Source: Clostridiales bacterium GWF2_38_85 (GTDB lineage Bacteria; Bacillota; Clostridia; Oscillospirales; CAG-382). Taken from it: 64,000 bases of DNA. A program made the translations under genes and the position numbers. Below the pieces are notes generated by a model that ran no database searches, had not been told where the DNA came from, and was given only the letters and a program-made list of their open reading frames with translations. The stretch lies in assembly GCA_001797275.1 (NCBI GenBank), contig MGOY01000014.1:1-64000 (forward strand). The letters are read 5' to 3'. Positions 25,850 through 34,031 of this stretch are shown piece by piece (the stretch's first letter is position 1; the number at the start of each line of letters is the position of its first letter).

Positions 25850-26209
25850 ATGTTAAAGAAAATCAATCTGTTAGATGAAGTTAATAAAATCAACGAGTTG
25901 TATGTGTATAAAAAGATCGCTATATTGAATAATAACATTCTGAGTGTTGTGCAAGTTGAAAATAGAACACTGGATTTTCATGTGCATGAGAACTCTGATG
26001 AGTTATTTTTCGTAATAGAAGGTGAATTCAAGTTTGATACTGATGATGGTGTAATTTTACTTAAGGAAGGCGAAATGATTGTTGTACCAAAAGGGACAAG
26101 ACACAGACCGATTGTTACAACGCTGACAAAATTCTTAATGATAGAATTACCAGGAACCTTGAATAAACAAAACAGTGGAGACAAATACGAAGATTCGGAT
26201 ATAAACTAA
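25850..26209 (+). CDS. Cupin-domain protein
   Basis: A 119-residue single-domain cupin. Motif 1 is FHVHENSDELFFVIEGEFKF, with metal-binding His/His/Glu. Motif 2 is KEGEMIVVPKGTRHRP, with the last His. The fold binds a metal and a small ligand. The substrate cannot be told. GTGAGGG lies before the ATG. It follows the GNAT-YfhO gene by 9 bases and may be its last operon partner. Confidence 0.8.
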   Translation: MLKKINLLDEVNKINELYVYKKIAILNNNILSVVQVENRTLDFHVHENSDELFFVIEGEFKFDTDDGVILLKEGEMIVVPKGTRHRPIVTTLTKFLMIELPGTLNKQNSGDKYEDSDIN

Positions 26210-26244
26210 TATTACGATTATGAATAGTAACGAATATAGATTTA

Positions 26245-27216
26245 TTACTTAATGCAGCATCTTAAATATCCTGAAAATTTAAGAACAACACCTAATTCCC
26301 TTGCAAGGTCAGCGATTGTACTCTGGTCATTTTCGGTAGACCAACCACCGCGTATGATATTATCTATTGTTTTAAAACCGGCGGTAACCGTTGCCTCATA
26401 ATAATCCTCAAAAATATCAGGTCTCTTTTCGAGTAAAACCTTTTGAGCTTTTTCCGGAAGACTTTTCAGCATTTCACCTGTAACAAATCCGTCACCGGTA
26501 ATATATAATCCTCCCGGTTTAAGAACTCGGTAAATTTCAATCAACGCTTTGAATTTATCGCCTTCTGTGTTGCCAAATCCGCCGCCTGCGGAAATAACAT
26601 CAATCGAATTATCGTAAAAAGGTAAATCGCAATTATCAAGTGCCACATAATGAACATTCGGAGGAAAAAACTCATTTTCGAATAATTTCTTCCATTCAAG
26701 AACAACTGTTGGTGATAAATCACTGATTATTATTTCAGAATCAGGTTTTTCAAGAAGAATTGCCGGCATATATCCACCGCCTGGACCTGTTCCTATTTCT
26801 AATATTAATCCGCTATGTGAAATGACTCTCTTGGCAATATGTAACCTTGCTTCAATATTTGATTTATTCCATTCCCAATTTTTTTTGATCCAGTTACCAT
26901 CTTTAATATCTTTTGCCCATTCATCATTATAATCTCTTTCTTTTTCCGGAACAAAATAAGCAATTTCGTTCATTTCATATACTCTATTTGCGATTTTCGA
27001 TATTATATTTTTACCTTCAAGAATTTCATTAATTGGTATATTGAAAAAGTGCGACATATTAATCAAAATTTCAACATCAGGTAAAGCTAACCCTGTTTCC
27101 CATTTTGAAACTGCTTGTGTTGTTACGCCCATTTCATCAGCTAAAATATTTTGTGAGAGCTTTTTATTTTTACGAAGTGCGGATATTCGATTCCCAACCA
27201 AAATTTTATTTATCAT
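26245..27216 (-). CDS. XRE helix-turn-helix fused to class I methyltransferase
   Basis: A 323-residue two-domain protein. Residues 1-65 form an XRE/Cro HTH (ISALRKNKKLSQNILADEMG, VTTQAVSKWETGLALPDVE). Residues about 120-300 form a SAM-dependent methyltransferase: motif I LILEIGTGPGGGYMP, motif II ISDLSPTVVLEW, a motif IV-like segment SIDVISAGGGFGNTEGDKF and VLKPGGLYITGDGF. The domain order suggests a regulator that also methylates a small molecule, or that is controlled by SAM. It stands alone and convergent with the cupin operon. The ATG at 27216 has AAGGAG upstream and a clear promoter at 27240-27268. Confidence 0.85.
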   Translation of the reverse strand: MINKILVGNRISALRKNKKLSQNILADEMGVTTQAVSKWETGLALPDVEILINMSHFFNIPINEILEGKNIISKIANRVYEMNEIAYFVPEKERDYNDEWAKDIKDGNWIKKNWEWNKSNIEARLHIAKRVISHSGLILEIGTGPGGGYMPAILLEKPDSEIIISDLSPTVVLEWKKLFENEFFPPNVHYVALDNCDLPFYDNSIDVISAGGGFGNTEGDKFKALIEIYRVLKPGGLYITGDGFVTGEMLKSLPEKAQKVLLEKRPDIFEDYYEATVTAGFKTIDNIIRGGWSTENDQSTIADLARELGVVLKFSGYLRCCIK

Positions 27217-27239
27217 ATTAAATCGCTCCTTATACGAAA

Positions 27240-27268
27240 ATTATAACATAGCATTAAACGATTGACAA
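27240..27268 (-). promoter_or_regulatory. Promoter of the XRE-methyltransferase gene
   Basis: Read on the minus strand: TTGTCA (27268-27263), a 17-base spacer and TATAAT (27245-27240), 24 bases before the ATG. A plus-strand TTGACA overlaps the -35 box, so divergent transcription toward the sigma-like gene is possible. Confidence 0.7.
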
Positions 27269-27469
27269 TGTAAATGTAATCTATATATTTTAAATTTTTT
27301 CAACTCACAGTTGATATTGTTGGGAATTATCAAACTCTAACTCCCCTGTTTTAACTACTGTGTGAATATGTAAATAAAAGTTTTGGGATTTTTTTATGTA
27401 AACCTATTTTCATTTGTTTTATAAATAAGAGCAAAAATATTTCCTAACCGAAAGGGGTATTTTGATTCA

Positions 27470-27916
27470 ATGATAAAGGCAGCAACAAGCAGTCCCACCG
27501 ATTCCGAGATAGTTGAGCGTTATGCTGATATGCTGTACAGGATTTGCATAACCCATCTTGCCGCTGTTGAGCCTTCAGCAGTTGATGATGCCTGCCAGAA
27601 TGTGTTCCTCAAATATGTGAAGTATTCACCAAAATTCAAGGATTCCACCCATGAAAAGGCGTGGTTTATCAGGTGCACAATAAATGAGTGCAAAAATATC
27701 TGCGTATACCGATTCAGGCGCAACCATATCCCGCTGAGCGATATCGAAAACAATACAAATGCACCTGAGGGTTATAAAAATATTCGAATTACATTCTATG
27801 ACAATAACCCTATTAATCTCGATATGGTGATTCCGGAAAACTGGACACTCAAGCTTGATGAAACATTAAGAGGAATTGGTGAAAGCCCTTGTAATTTGGT
27901 CGATATATATAGGTGA
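27470..27916 (+). pseudogene. Sigma-70 region 2 fragment joined to an anti-sigma-like segment
   Basis: Residues 1-100 match region 2 of an ECF/sigma-70 factor (EIVERYADMLYRICITHL, VDDACQNVFLKYVKYSPKF, EKAWFIRCTINECKNI). Region 4, which reads the -35 box, is absent. From about residue 105 the sequence turns into an extracellular-type domain (YDNNPINLDMVIPENWTLKL). This looks like the far end of a membrane anti-sigma factor. The simplest explanation is a deletion that fused a sigma gene to its partner. The frame then stops at 27916 after NLVDIYR and continues in the next ORF if the TATATATA run is corrected. Confidence 0.6.
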
Positions 27917-28265
27917 CACAAATATCGGTTTGATTGGTGATAGCATATTTCAAATATATGATGACAACATTACTGATGAATATGGAAAGATATATTGTTA
28001 TCTCAGGGGTAATCATGTGAATTGGCTTGATGAATACGAAGAAATCAGTAAAACAAATTCAACGAGTACAGCAATAACAAGAGTCTATGCCTGGTGGAAT
28101 AACTTTTCAGACACTACAAGTTCATATCATAATTACAGCACCGGAATTGTGTCATATGATAAAAACCTTTTAAAATACATAGGAATTAGATTTAATGAAG
28201 ACATTTTAACTATTGATCAAACATTAATAATCGCAAAGAGTATAAAGCTTTCAAGTGCAGATTAA
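27876..28265 (+). pseudogene. Out-of-frame continuation of the sigma/anti-sigma chimaera
   Basis: This frame encodes TNIGLIGDSIFQIYDDNITD and an aromatic-rich beta domain ending SIKLSSAD, without a signal peptide or a good ribosome binding site. Adding one AT unit to GATATATATAGG near 27902-27912 fuses it cleanly to the preceding ORF (VDIYIGDTNIG). It is thus probably the C-terminal part of the same broken gene. A terminator follows at 28341-28367. Confidence 0.5.
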
Positions 28266-28340
28266 TAGTAATTCAACTATAGGGAAGCCTCTCTATATGG
28301 GCTTCTGTATAATTGTCTATATAAGTGTCCTGATAAACCC

Positions 28341-28367
28341 ACACCCCTGCAATTGCTGCAGGGGTGT
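28341..28367. terminator. Bidirectional terminator
   Basis: A perfect 11-bp stem ACACCCCTGCA (28341-28351) / TGCAGGGGTGT (28357-28367) with a 5-base loop. It sits between the chimaeric sigma gene (plus) and the potassium-uptake operon (minus), which converge on it. Confidence 0.75.
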
Positions 28368-28386
28368 TAATGTTATGTTGTGATTT

Positions 28387-29058
28387 TTATTTCTGGAGAT
28401 ATTCTTCGAATCGCATTATGTTTGCTCTTTTGCCGACTGCGACAATGATATCGTTTTCGTGAAGCTCAAGCTCCGGCGTTATATCTATTTGGGTATTACC
28501 ATCCTGCTTGACAGCAATGATGTTCAGCCCATAACGTTTACGAAGGTTTGCGTCACCGACAGTTTTGTTCCCGACCTTTGCAGTCATCTTGATTTCGGAT
28601 ATATCCAGGTCTTCGTTCAGTGAGATATATTCCATAACTCTTGACGAAACAAGCTTGTGCGCCAGTCTGATTGCGCTGTCACGTTCAGGATATATAACCT
28701 CGGCACCCAGCTTTTCCAATACCATACCTTGTTCGGGTGAGGTTGCTTTTGCAATAACACGCTTAACGCCCATGTTTACAACAATAAGCGTAGTCATGAT
28801 ACTGACATCAACCTGTTCGCCCATACAGACAATCACCGTATCGCAATTGTGTATACCTACCTCCTCAAGCACTTCCTTTGTCAGCTCGCCGACAATAAAC
28901 GCATGCTCGGTAAATTCTCTTGCACTTTTTATCTTAGCTTCGTTTTTATCTAAAACAATGACATCCTTGCCGCAGTCGGCAAGTGTCTGAGCAAGCGCAG
29001 TACCAAACCTGCCAAGCCCGATAATACCGTATGTTATATCTTTGTTTTTCTTGTTCAT
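28387..29058 (-). CDS. Potassium uptake regulatory subunit (KtrA/TrkA-like)
   Basis: A 223-residue cytoplasmic gating subunit. The RCK_N Rossmann domain (about 8-130) begins YGIIGLGRFGTALAQTL (GxGxxG) and has DVIVLDKNEAKI. Its acidic end of beta 2 is the NAD(H)/ATP-binding type. The RCK_C domain (about 140-223) has SEIKMTAKVGNKTVGDANL and ENDIIVAVGKRANI. It assembles as an octameric ring under the KtrB channel and controls K+ flux by nucleotide binding. The ATG at 29058 is preferred over an ATG at 29091 because GAAAGGA precedes it. The gene lies 64 bases downstream of its partner. Confidence 0.85.
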   Translation of the reverse strand: MNKKNKDITYGIIGLGRFGTALAQTLADCGKDVIVLDKNEAKIKSAREFTEHAFIVGELTKEVLEEVGIHNCDTVIVCMGEQVDVSIMTTLIVVNMGVKRVIAKATSPEQGMVLEKLGAEVIYPERDSAIRLAHKLVSSRVMEYISLNEDLDISEIKMTAKVGNKTVGDANLRKRYGLNIIAVKQDGNTQIDITPELELHENDIIVAVGKRANIMRFEEYLQK

Positions 29059-29122
29059 GATTATAATAATTCCTTTCAGTATGCATTGCAATGAGTTATA
29101 TGTTTAAAATTGTGTTTTTAAT

Positions 29123-30424
29123 TTATCCGATTGTTAATTCTTCTTCGGAATAGCATGCCGAAGAAACAGATTTAAATGTCCAGAGGGTCGCAGCTGTAAG
29201 TGGTCCAAGTCGCCCGACAAACATTGTAACTATTATTACAACCTTGCTTGCCGAAGATAACATTGATGTAATCCCGGTCGACAGTCCGACTGTACCGAAA
29301 GCCGAGAAAACTTCAAATAAAATATCCTCAAAATCAAACTTCGGTTCAAAGATAAAAATCAGGAATGCTGAGGTTATTATAATCGTAAAAGCCAGTAAAG
29401 CTATCATGAATGCTTTTGTTACAATTATAGCAGGGATTTTTCTCTTGAAAACAGTATTATTACGATTCGCTGCGGCACTGAATGTAGATAACAGCACTGT
29501 AAATACGGTTGTCGTTTTAATACCACCGCCGGTTGAACCGGGTGAAGCACCTATGAACATAAGGATCATAAGCACAAACAGACCGCCTCTTGACAGAATA
29601 GAAATATCGACAGTTGCAAATCCGGCAGTTCTCGCTGTTGTGCTGTTAAAGAAGCTGTTAAGCCACGAAAGATTGTCAGTCAGTTTAAAGATCAGAGTTC
29701 CGGCAATCAGCAGTATTACTGTCGAAACAAGAACAACCTTTGTATGCAGATGAAATTTTTTGAATTTTTTCGTTTTCAATATATCGAATATTGTATAAAA
29801 ACCAAGTCCTCCAAAAATAATCAAGAATGCTGTTACGAGAAGCAAAAGTGGATTATCCGAAAAGCTGATTAAACTTGCCTGACCGTTCATCGGTCCGAAA
29901 ACATCAAAGCCTGCATTATTGAAAGATGAAATAGTATGAAATAAAGCAACGCCGAATGCATCAATCGGGTTATAGTACTTTAGAAAAATGAAGAAATTGA
30001 TTATTGTGCCTGTCACTTCGAAGCAGAGTGTCATAATCAAAATTGCGCGTAAAAGCTTTATAACTCCGCCCATACCCTTGAAGCTGATTGATTCCTTGAC
30101 AAGCTGCCGCTCTTTAAAGCTAACATGCTTTCCGGTAAGCATTAATAAACCGACACCGACCGACATAACTCCCAGACCGCCAATCTGTATCAGCATTGCA
30201 ATTACAGCGCGACCGAAAACTGAAAAGGTTGTTGCTGTTTCGACAGTAGTCAGTCCTGTAACACAAACTGCACTGGTGGCAGTAAATAAAGCATTAACAT
30301 AACTCAGATTTTCTCCGCTGTTAAGCGAAATCGGCAGCATCAGAAGAATTGAACCGATAAATATGACACTTAAAAAGCCGGTTGCTATCATCCTTGCGGG
30401 CGATAGGTTTTTAAATAATTTCAT
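29123..30424 (-). CDS. Potassium transporter membrane subunit (KtrB/TrkH-like)
   Basis: A 433-residue K+ translocating subunit. The four pore repeats are visible with their selectivity-filter glycines: SAVCVTGLTTVETAT, SSFNNAGFDVFG, ARTAGFATVDIS and FGTVGLSTGI. Length and the N-terminus (MIATGFLSVIFIGSILLMLP) match KtrB/NtpJ. The ATG at 30424 follows AAGGAAAT. It forms an operon with the KtrA-like gene and imports K+, probably Na+-coupled. Confidence 0.9.
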   Translation of the reverse strand: MKLFKNLSPARMIATGFLSVIFIGSILLMLPISLNSGENLSYVNALFTATSAVCVTGLTTVETATTFSVFGRAVIAMLIQIGGLGVMSVGVGLLMLTGKHVSFKERQLVKESISFKGMGGVIKLLRAILIMTLCFEVTGTIINFFIFLKYYNPIDAFGVALFHTISSFNNAGFDVFGPMNGQASLISFSDNPLLLLVTAFLIIFGGLGFYTIFDILKTKKFKKFHLHTKVVLVSTVILLIAGTLIFKLTDNLSWLNSFFNSTTARTAGFATVDISILSRGGLFVLMILMFIGASPGSTGGGIKTTTVFTVLLSTFSAAANRNNTVFKRKIPAIIVTKAFMIALLAFTIIITSAFLIFIFEPKFDFEDILFEVFSAFGTVGLSTGITSMLSSASKVVIIVTMFVGRLGPLTAATLWTFKSVSSACYSEEELTIG

Positions 30425-30468
30425 GAAGTAAAATTTCCTTAAATTTATGCAAAGTTGTCAATAGCGAT

Positions 30469-30561
30469 AAACTAACAAATGAATAGTGATATTATTAATT
30501 TTAAAAAAGCTATGCAGTGTAGGCTTTTTTAAAATTACAAAGGTAATTCATTTGATAGTTT
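30469..30561 (-). repeat. 93-bp palindromic element, copy B (inverted)
   Basis: The ends are AAACTAACAAATGAAT and ATTCATTTGATAGTTT (15 of 16 pair). The centre is a hairpin (AAAAAAGC...GGCTTTTTT). The asymmetric flanks (AGTGATATTATT left, ACAAAGGTA right) show that it is inverted relative to copies A and C. It lies between the ktrB-like gene and the metallophosphoesterase gene. Confidence 0.75.
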
Positions 30562-30596
30562 TAATAGTTTCGCAATCGAATATATAAAAAATAAAA

Positions 30597-33296
30597 CTAT
30601 TTTTTGGGATTTTTTGATCTGCTTTTGTAAAACGGAACAACAATCAATGCGGTAACAGCAACAACAGCAGCAATTGCGCCGAGTATAAAGCCGAGTTGCG
30701 GTGTGCTTGTGTCTGCAGGTTGAATGTTTGCTTCGTATTTATTACCGGTTGCATCTTCGGCAAGGAGCACGATTTTACCGTTTGATTTTGACTGATTAAC
30801 CTCAAGTGTGAGATATTTGTCACCTACTGTGTTAATCTCGGTTTCTAGCTTTTCAAAACCGCAGACAGCGGAAATGCTTGTTGTAGAAAGTGTGTGTGTG
30901 GTTTCCTTAAGTGGGAAATCAATCGTAAATTCGTCTTTATCGTCAGCATAATAGTTATAGTCGTCGTGTAGTGGGGAATAGGTTGTTTGAGACATTTTAC
31001 CGTCGGTAAACTGAACAAGTCTTATATATCCCTCGCCGTCGCAGGTCTCGCCATTAAGTATATTATTGGGTGCATCACCTGTTTCAGCATATTGGTAGTC
31101 GGCAAGTATCTCCCAGACATATCTTTCAGTGCCTTCAACCTGTCTTTTGTTTCTTGCAACACCGGGTACATGCCCGCAGAATACAGCAAGTATATTTTCA
31201 TTAGGTACAACAATGTTTTCCCAGATTTCAACTGCTCTTGTGTGGGTGTAGTTATAAGGATTTGCGGGATCGAGTTCCCAGTCAGCATCGGTTCCGAGAT
31301 AACCGTGAGTACAGAGAATTGCATTTCTGCTTTCGTATTGCTTGAGAACTGCGTTCGCCCAAGCAACAGTTTCAGGGTATGCCTCAACACCCCAACCTAT
31401 ATAAAGGAAGATAAAATCGTATCCTCCGAGAGTTATTAGATCATAGTGATTTGTGTTGTTATTCAGAGTACCGCCATACCATTGATTTGAGCTGTATCTG
31501 TCCGCGCCGAAATACTCACAGAAAAGACTGTGATCGGCTGTCTGCGTAATTATATCATGGTTACCGCTGACAATACCGTTCGGTATATTTGCATCTTCAA
31601 TCATTTTTTGGTATTTGGAAGCGGTAATATATTGTTTTCTTGCGAAATCGTCAAGATTGACCTCATCGATTACATCTCCGGTATGGATAAAGTAACCGAT
31701 TTTGTTCTGATTGTACAGTTCGATCGCATAATCCATTACCGTTTCATAGGTTGGATATAAATCCTCAAAACGGCTGTAATACTGGGAGTCGGACAACCAG
31801 AAGAAGGTATCTGATTCGGAGATGACATATGCCGGTTCAGCTTTAATTTTAATTACACCGTTGTTCAGGTAATCAGCCGGAGTTGAAATCGTAACTGCGG
31901 TCTTTGAGTTGCTGGGTGAAACACCTATGAGGTCCCAATCTCCGGTAGCTTTATTATTTGCATATATATTAATATCTGTGTTTTCGGAAGCAACACCCGA
32001 ATATTCGATTCTAACAGCTCCCTTTGTATTGGAAACGGTTATATCAAAGTACTGTGCAGGATTTGAAGTTGAAGCTGTCGAGGTTGTATTTCCGAAGGAA
32101 TAGGATTTTTTCTCATCGTTTTCAATAACCGATGCGGTTATACTGTTAATTGGTGTATATGTATACAGTTCAACCTTTGCAGGCTCGATGTTGTTTGTGA
32201 AAGGAAGTTTTATCTTACCGTTTATAGAAAGCTCAACAGCATTCTGGCTGATAAGTCCCTCGTTGCTTGTGAAAATAAACTGATATGCTTCTGAAGCGGT
32301 ATTGCCACAGCTGTCTGCTGCAACAACAGTAAGTGTATGCTTACCGTATTCAAGATCGTTGAGTGGTTCGTTATTATATTCCTCACCGTCAATTCTTATC
32401 ACAACATTGTCAACACTGTTTGCATCGACAGCGATTATCGATGGGGTAAAGCCTTTTGTTATAACCTGTCCGAAGCTGATATTCGAAACAAAAGTCGGTG
32501 GAGTGTTGTCAACGTTGAATGTAAGGTTCTTAACCTTGTTTTCACCAACATTGAATTCGATTATATGTACGCCGTCGGCAAGAGCAGTTGTATCTATATT
32601 AAAAATCGAAGCATTTCCTGTTGTAAGATTGATTTGCGATATATCAAAACGGAAGGTAGCGCATATCGGAGTGTTAGGGGTTGTACCTCCCAGCCCTGTT
32701 GAGCTGCTCCAACCGTCACCTATATCGATTTTATGGCTTGTATAATCAACCTCAACTTCGGTTATTCCCGAGCTGCCTTGAATGGGCATTCCTTTGATAA
32801 CCTTCGAAGGATAAAACTTTTCACCCATAGGCAGCTGAAGGTATATACTTGTTATAGACATATCGTCGATGTTGTACTCACCGTAAATTTTTGTTGTATC
32901 AAGTGTTGAAGTCCCTACACTTGGTAACAGGATTATATCAAGGGTGTCGCCTGTTAATATATCAGGATCGATGTCAGCTTTCTCGTTCTCAAGTCCTTTT
33001 GTTATTTTGCATAGCAAATTATCACCGATGTAAAAGCTGTTGTTGGCATAATCAATACCAGATGCAGAGAAATACAGAGCGGTCTCATTGGCTTCATTAC
33101 CTTCTACCGGCGTTCCGTCAAGCTTTGCAGAGATAGCTCCGGAGTCTGTTGTAGAAAATAATATCTGTTTTACACCGCTCAGGAATTCGCTTTCTTCTAT
33201 ATTAACAGAATAATTTTCACCTGCTGCATTTGTCATAATCGGCGATATAGTCATAATCATAATATTGACAGCCAGAAACAGTGTTAATTTTTTCAC
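30597..33296 (-). CDS. Large surface metallophosphoesterase
   Basis: An 899-residue secreted protein. A signal peptide lies at 1-24 (KKLTLFLAVNIMIMTISPI). Residues about 25-470 are beta-rich, Ig-like or binding domains. The calcineurin-like phosphoesterase domain (about 495-740) has FFWLSDSQYY (first metal motif), HTGDVIDEVN (GD-x-x), SGNHD, CTHGYLG and FCGHVPG, so all five blocks are present. A C-terminal membrane span with a positive tail (GFILGAIAAVVAVTALIVV, KSRSKNPKK) anchors it. The start is GTG at 33296 with GAAGGGAG upstream. The substrate may be a phosphate ester in the medium. The nuclease or nucleotidase type is unknown. Confidence 0.85.
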   Translation of the reverse strand: MKKLTLFLAVNIMIMTISPIMTNAAGENYSVNIEESEFLSGVKQILFSTTDSGAISAKLDGTPVEGNEANETALYFSASGIDYANNSFYIGDNLLCKITKGLENEKADIDPDILTGDTLDIILLPSVGTSTLDTTKIYGEYNIDDMSITSIYLQLPMGEKFYPSKVIKGMPIQGSSGITEVEVDYTSHKIDIGDGWSSSTGLGGTTPNTPICATFRFDISQINLTTGNASIFNIDTTALADGVHIIEFNVGENKVKNLTFNVDNTPPTFVSNISFGQVITKGFTPSIIAVDANSVDNVVIRIDGEEYNNEPLNDLEYGKHTLTVVAADSCGNTASEAYQFIFTSNEGLISQNAVELSINGKIKLPFTNNIEPAKVELYTYTPINSITASVIENDEKKSYSFGNTTSTASTSNPAQYFDITVSNTKGAVRIEYSGVASENTDINIYANNKATGDWDLIGVSPSNSKTAVTISTPADYLNNGVIKIKAEPAYVISESDTFFWLSDSQYYSRFEDLYPTYETVMDYAIELYNQNKIGYFIHTGDVIDEVNLDDFARKQYITASKYQKMIEDANIPNGIVSGNHDIITQTADHSLFCEYFGADRYSSNQWYGGTLNNNTNHYDLITLGGYDFIFLYIGWGVEAYPETVAWANAVLKQYESRNAILCTHGYLGTDADWELDPANPYNYTHTRAVEIWENIVVPNENILAVFCGHVPGVARNKRQVEGTERYVWEILADYQYAETGDAPNNILNGETCDGEGYIRLVQFTDGKMSQTTYSPLHDDYNYYADDKDEFTIDFPLKETTHTLSTTSISAVCGFEKLETEINTVGDKYLTLEVNQSKSNGKIVLLAEDATGNKYEANIQPADTSTPQLGFILGAIAAVVAVTALIVVPFYKSRSKNPKK

Positions 33297-33485
33297 TGTA
33301 AGCTCCCTTCAGAAATATATCAAGATATTAAAACTCATTATATTGTACTACTAAACTTTCTCTTTGTCAAGATATAAAGCTTTTCTATAAATAGAGCGGT
33401 TGTTGTCTGATAAATCAAAAGCAAATATTCTCATGTGCACTTTATTGTCAGTATTCACGAAAATGATATTTCTTTAAAATAGCTA

Positions 33486-33514
33486 TTGACAAATCGAGTT
33501 AGCAGTGGTAAACT
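33486..33514 (+). promoter_or_regulatory. feoA promoter with operator-like spacer
   Basis: TTGACA (33486-33491), 17 bases and TAAACT (33509-33514). The spacer contains GAGTTAGCAGTG, a half-palindrome of the motif at 33523-33540 and 33973-33996. A repressor bound here would block RNA polymerase. Confidence 0.7.
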
Positions 33515-33522
33515 CTATATGC

Positions 33523-33540
33523 AGTTAGACAGTGCTAACT
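33523..33540. promoter_or_regulatory. DtxR-like palindromic operator upstream of feoA
   Basis: AGTTAG-ACAGTG-CTAACT, a 6+6+6 palindrome at the expected transcription start. The TTAG...CTAA arms resemble sites of DtxR/IdeR-family iron repressors. Confidence 0.6.
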
Positions 33541-33601
33541 TTTATCTATGATACATATAATGTTATTGAAAGCTTATTTACATTTGAAAGGAAGTGCGTT
33601 T

Positions 33602-33823
33602 ATGGATACATTAAGAAATGTCAAGTGCGGCTGCAGAGCAAGAATCCATGGCTTAAACGGACAAGGTGCATTGAAACGCAGACTTATGGATATGGGGCTT
33701 ACAAAAGGAACCGAGGTTTATGTTCGCAAGCTTGCGCCTCTCGGCGATCCGATGGAGATATCAGTCAGAGGTTATGAGCTGTCAATAAGGAAATCGGACG
33801 CGGATATGATCGAAGTTGAGTAA
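33602..33823 (+). CDS. feoA: Ferrous iron transport protein A
   Basis: A 73-residue SH3-like protein. CGCRARIHGLNGQGALKRRL, MDMGLTKGTEVYVRKLAPLG and DPMEISVRGYELSIRK match the FeoA family end to end. FeoA is cytoplasmic and supports FeoB in Fe2+ uptake. The ATG at 33602 with GAAAGGA is preferred over the frame start at 33548. It is the first gene of the feo operon, downstream of a promoter with DtxR-like palindromes. Confidence 0.9.
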   Translation: MDTLRNVKCGCRARIHGLNGQGALKRRLMDMGLTKGTEVYVRKLAPLGDPMEISVRGYELSIRKSDADMIEVE

Positions 33824-33878
33824 GTGTTTCATATAATATATCTGATTCAAGCTTAAGCTATAGCTTTCCGAATTCCCC

Positions 33879-33913
33879 GGAAATCGGACGCGGATATGAT
33901 CGAAGTTAAGTAA
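33879..33913 (+). pseudogene. Duplicated tail of feoA
   Basis: This block repeats the last 35 bases of feoA (33789-33823), 34 of 35 bases identical, including the stop codon. It encodes KSDADMIEVK. It has no upstream frame, so it is a relic of a second feoA or of a local duplication. Confidence 0.8.
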
Positions 33914-33972
33914 TTATAAATCCTTATAAACATATAATTTAAGCAGACAGATTGTCTGCAATTTTATAGAAA

Positions 33973-33996
33973 GCAAGTTAGCAAATGCTAACTTGC
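33973..33996. promoter_or_regulatory. DtxR-like palindromic operator upstream of feoB
   Basis: GCAAGTTAGCA-AA-TGCTAACTTGC is a perfect 11+2+11 palindrome, 36 bases before feoB. It shares AGTTAG and CTAACT with the site at 33523-33540. Confidence 0.65.
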
Positions 33997-34031
33997 GGAC
34001 GCAAAATAATCTTTAAAAGGAAGATATAAAT

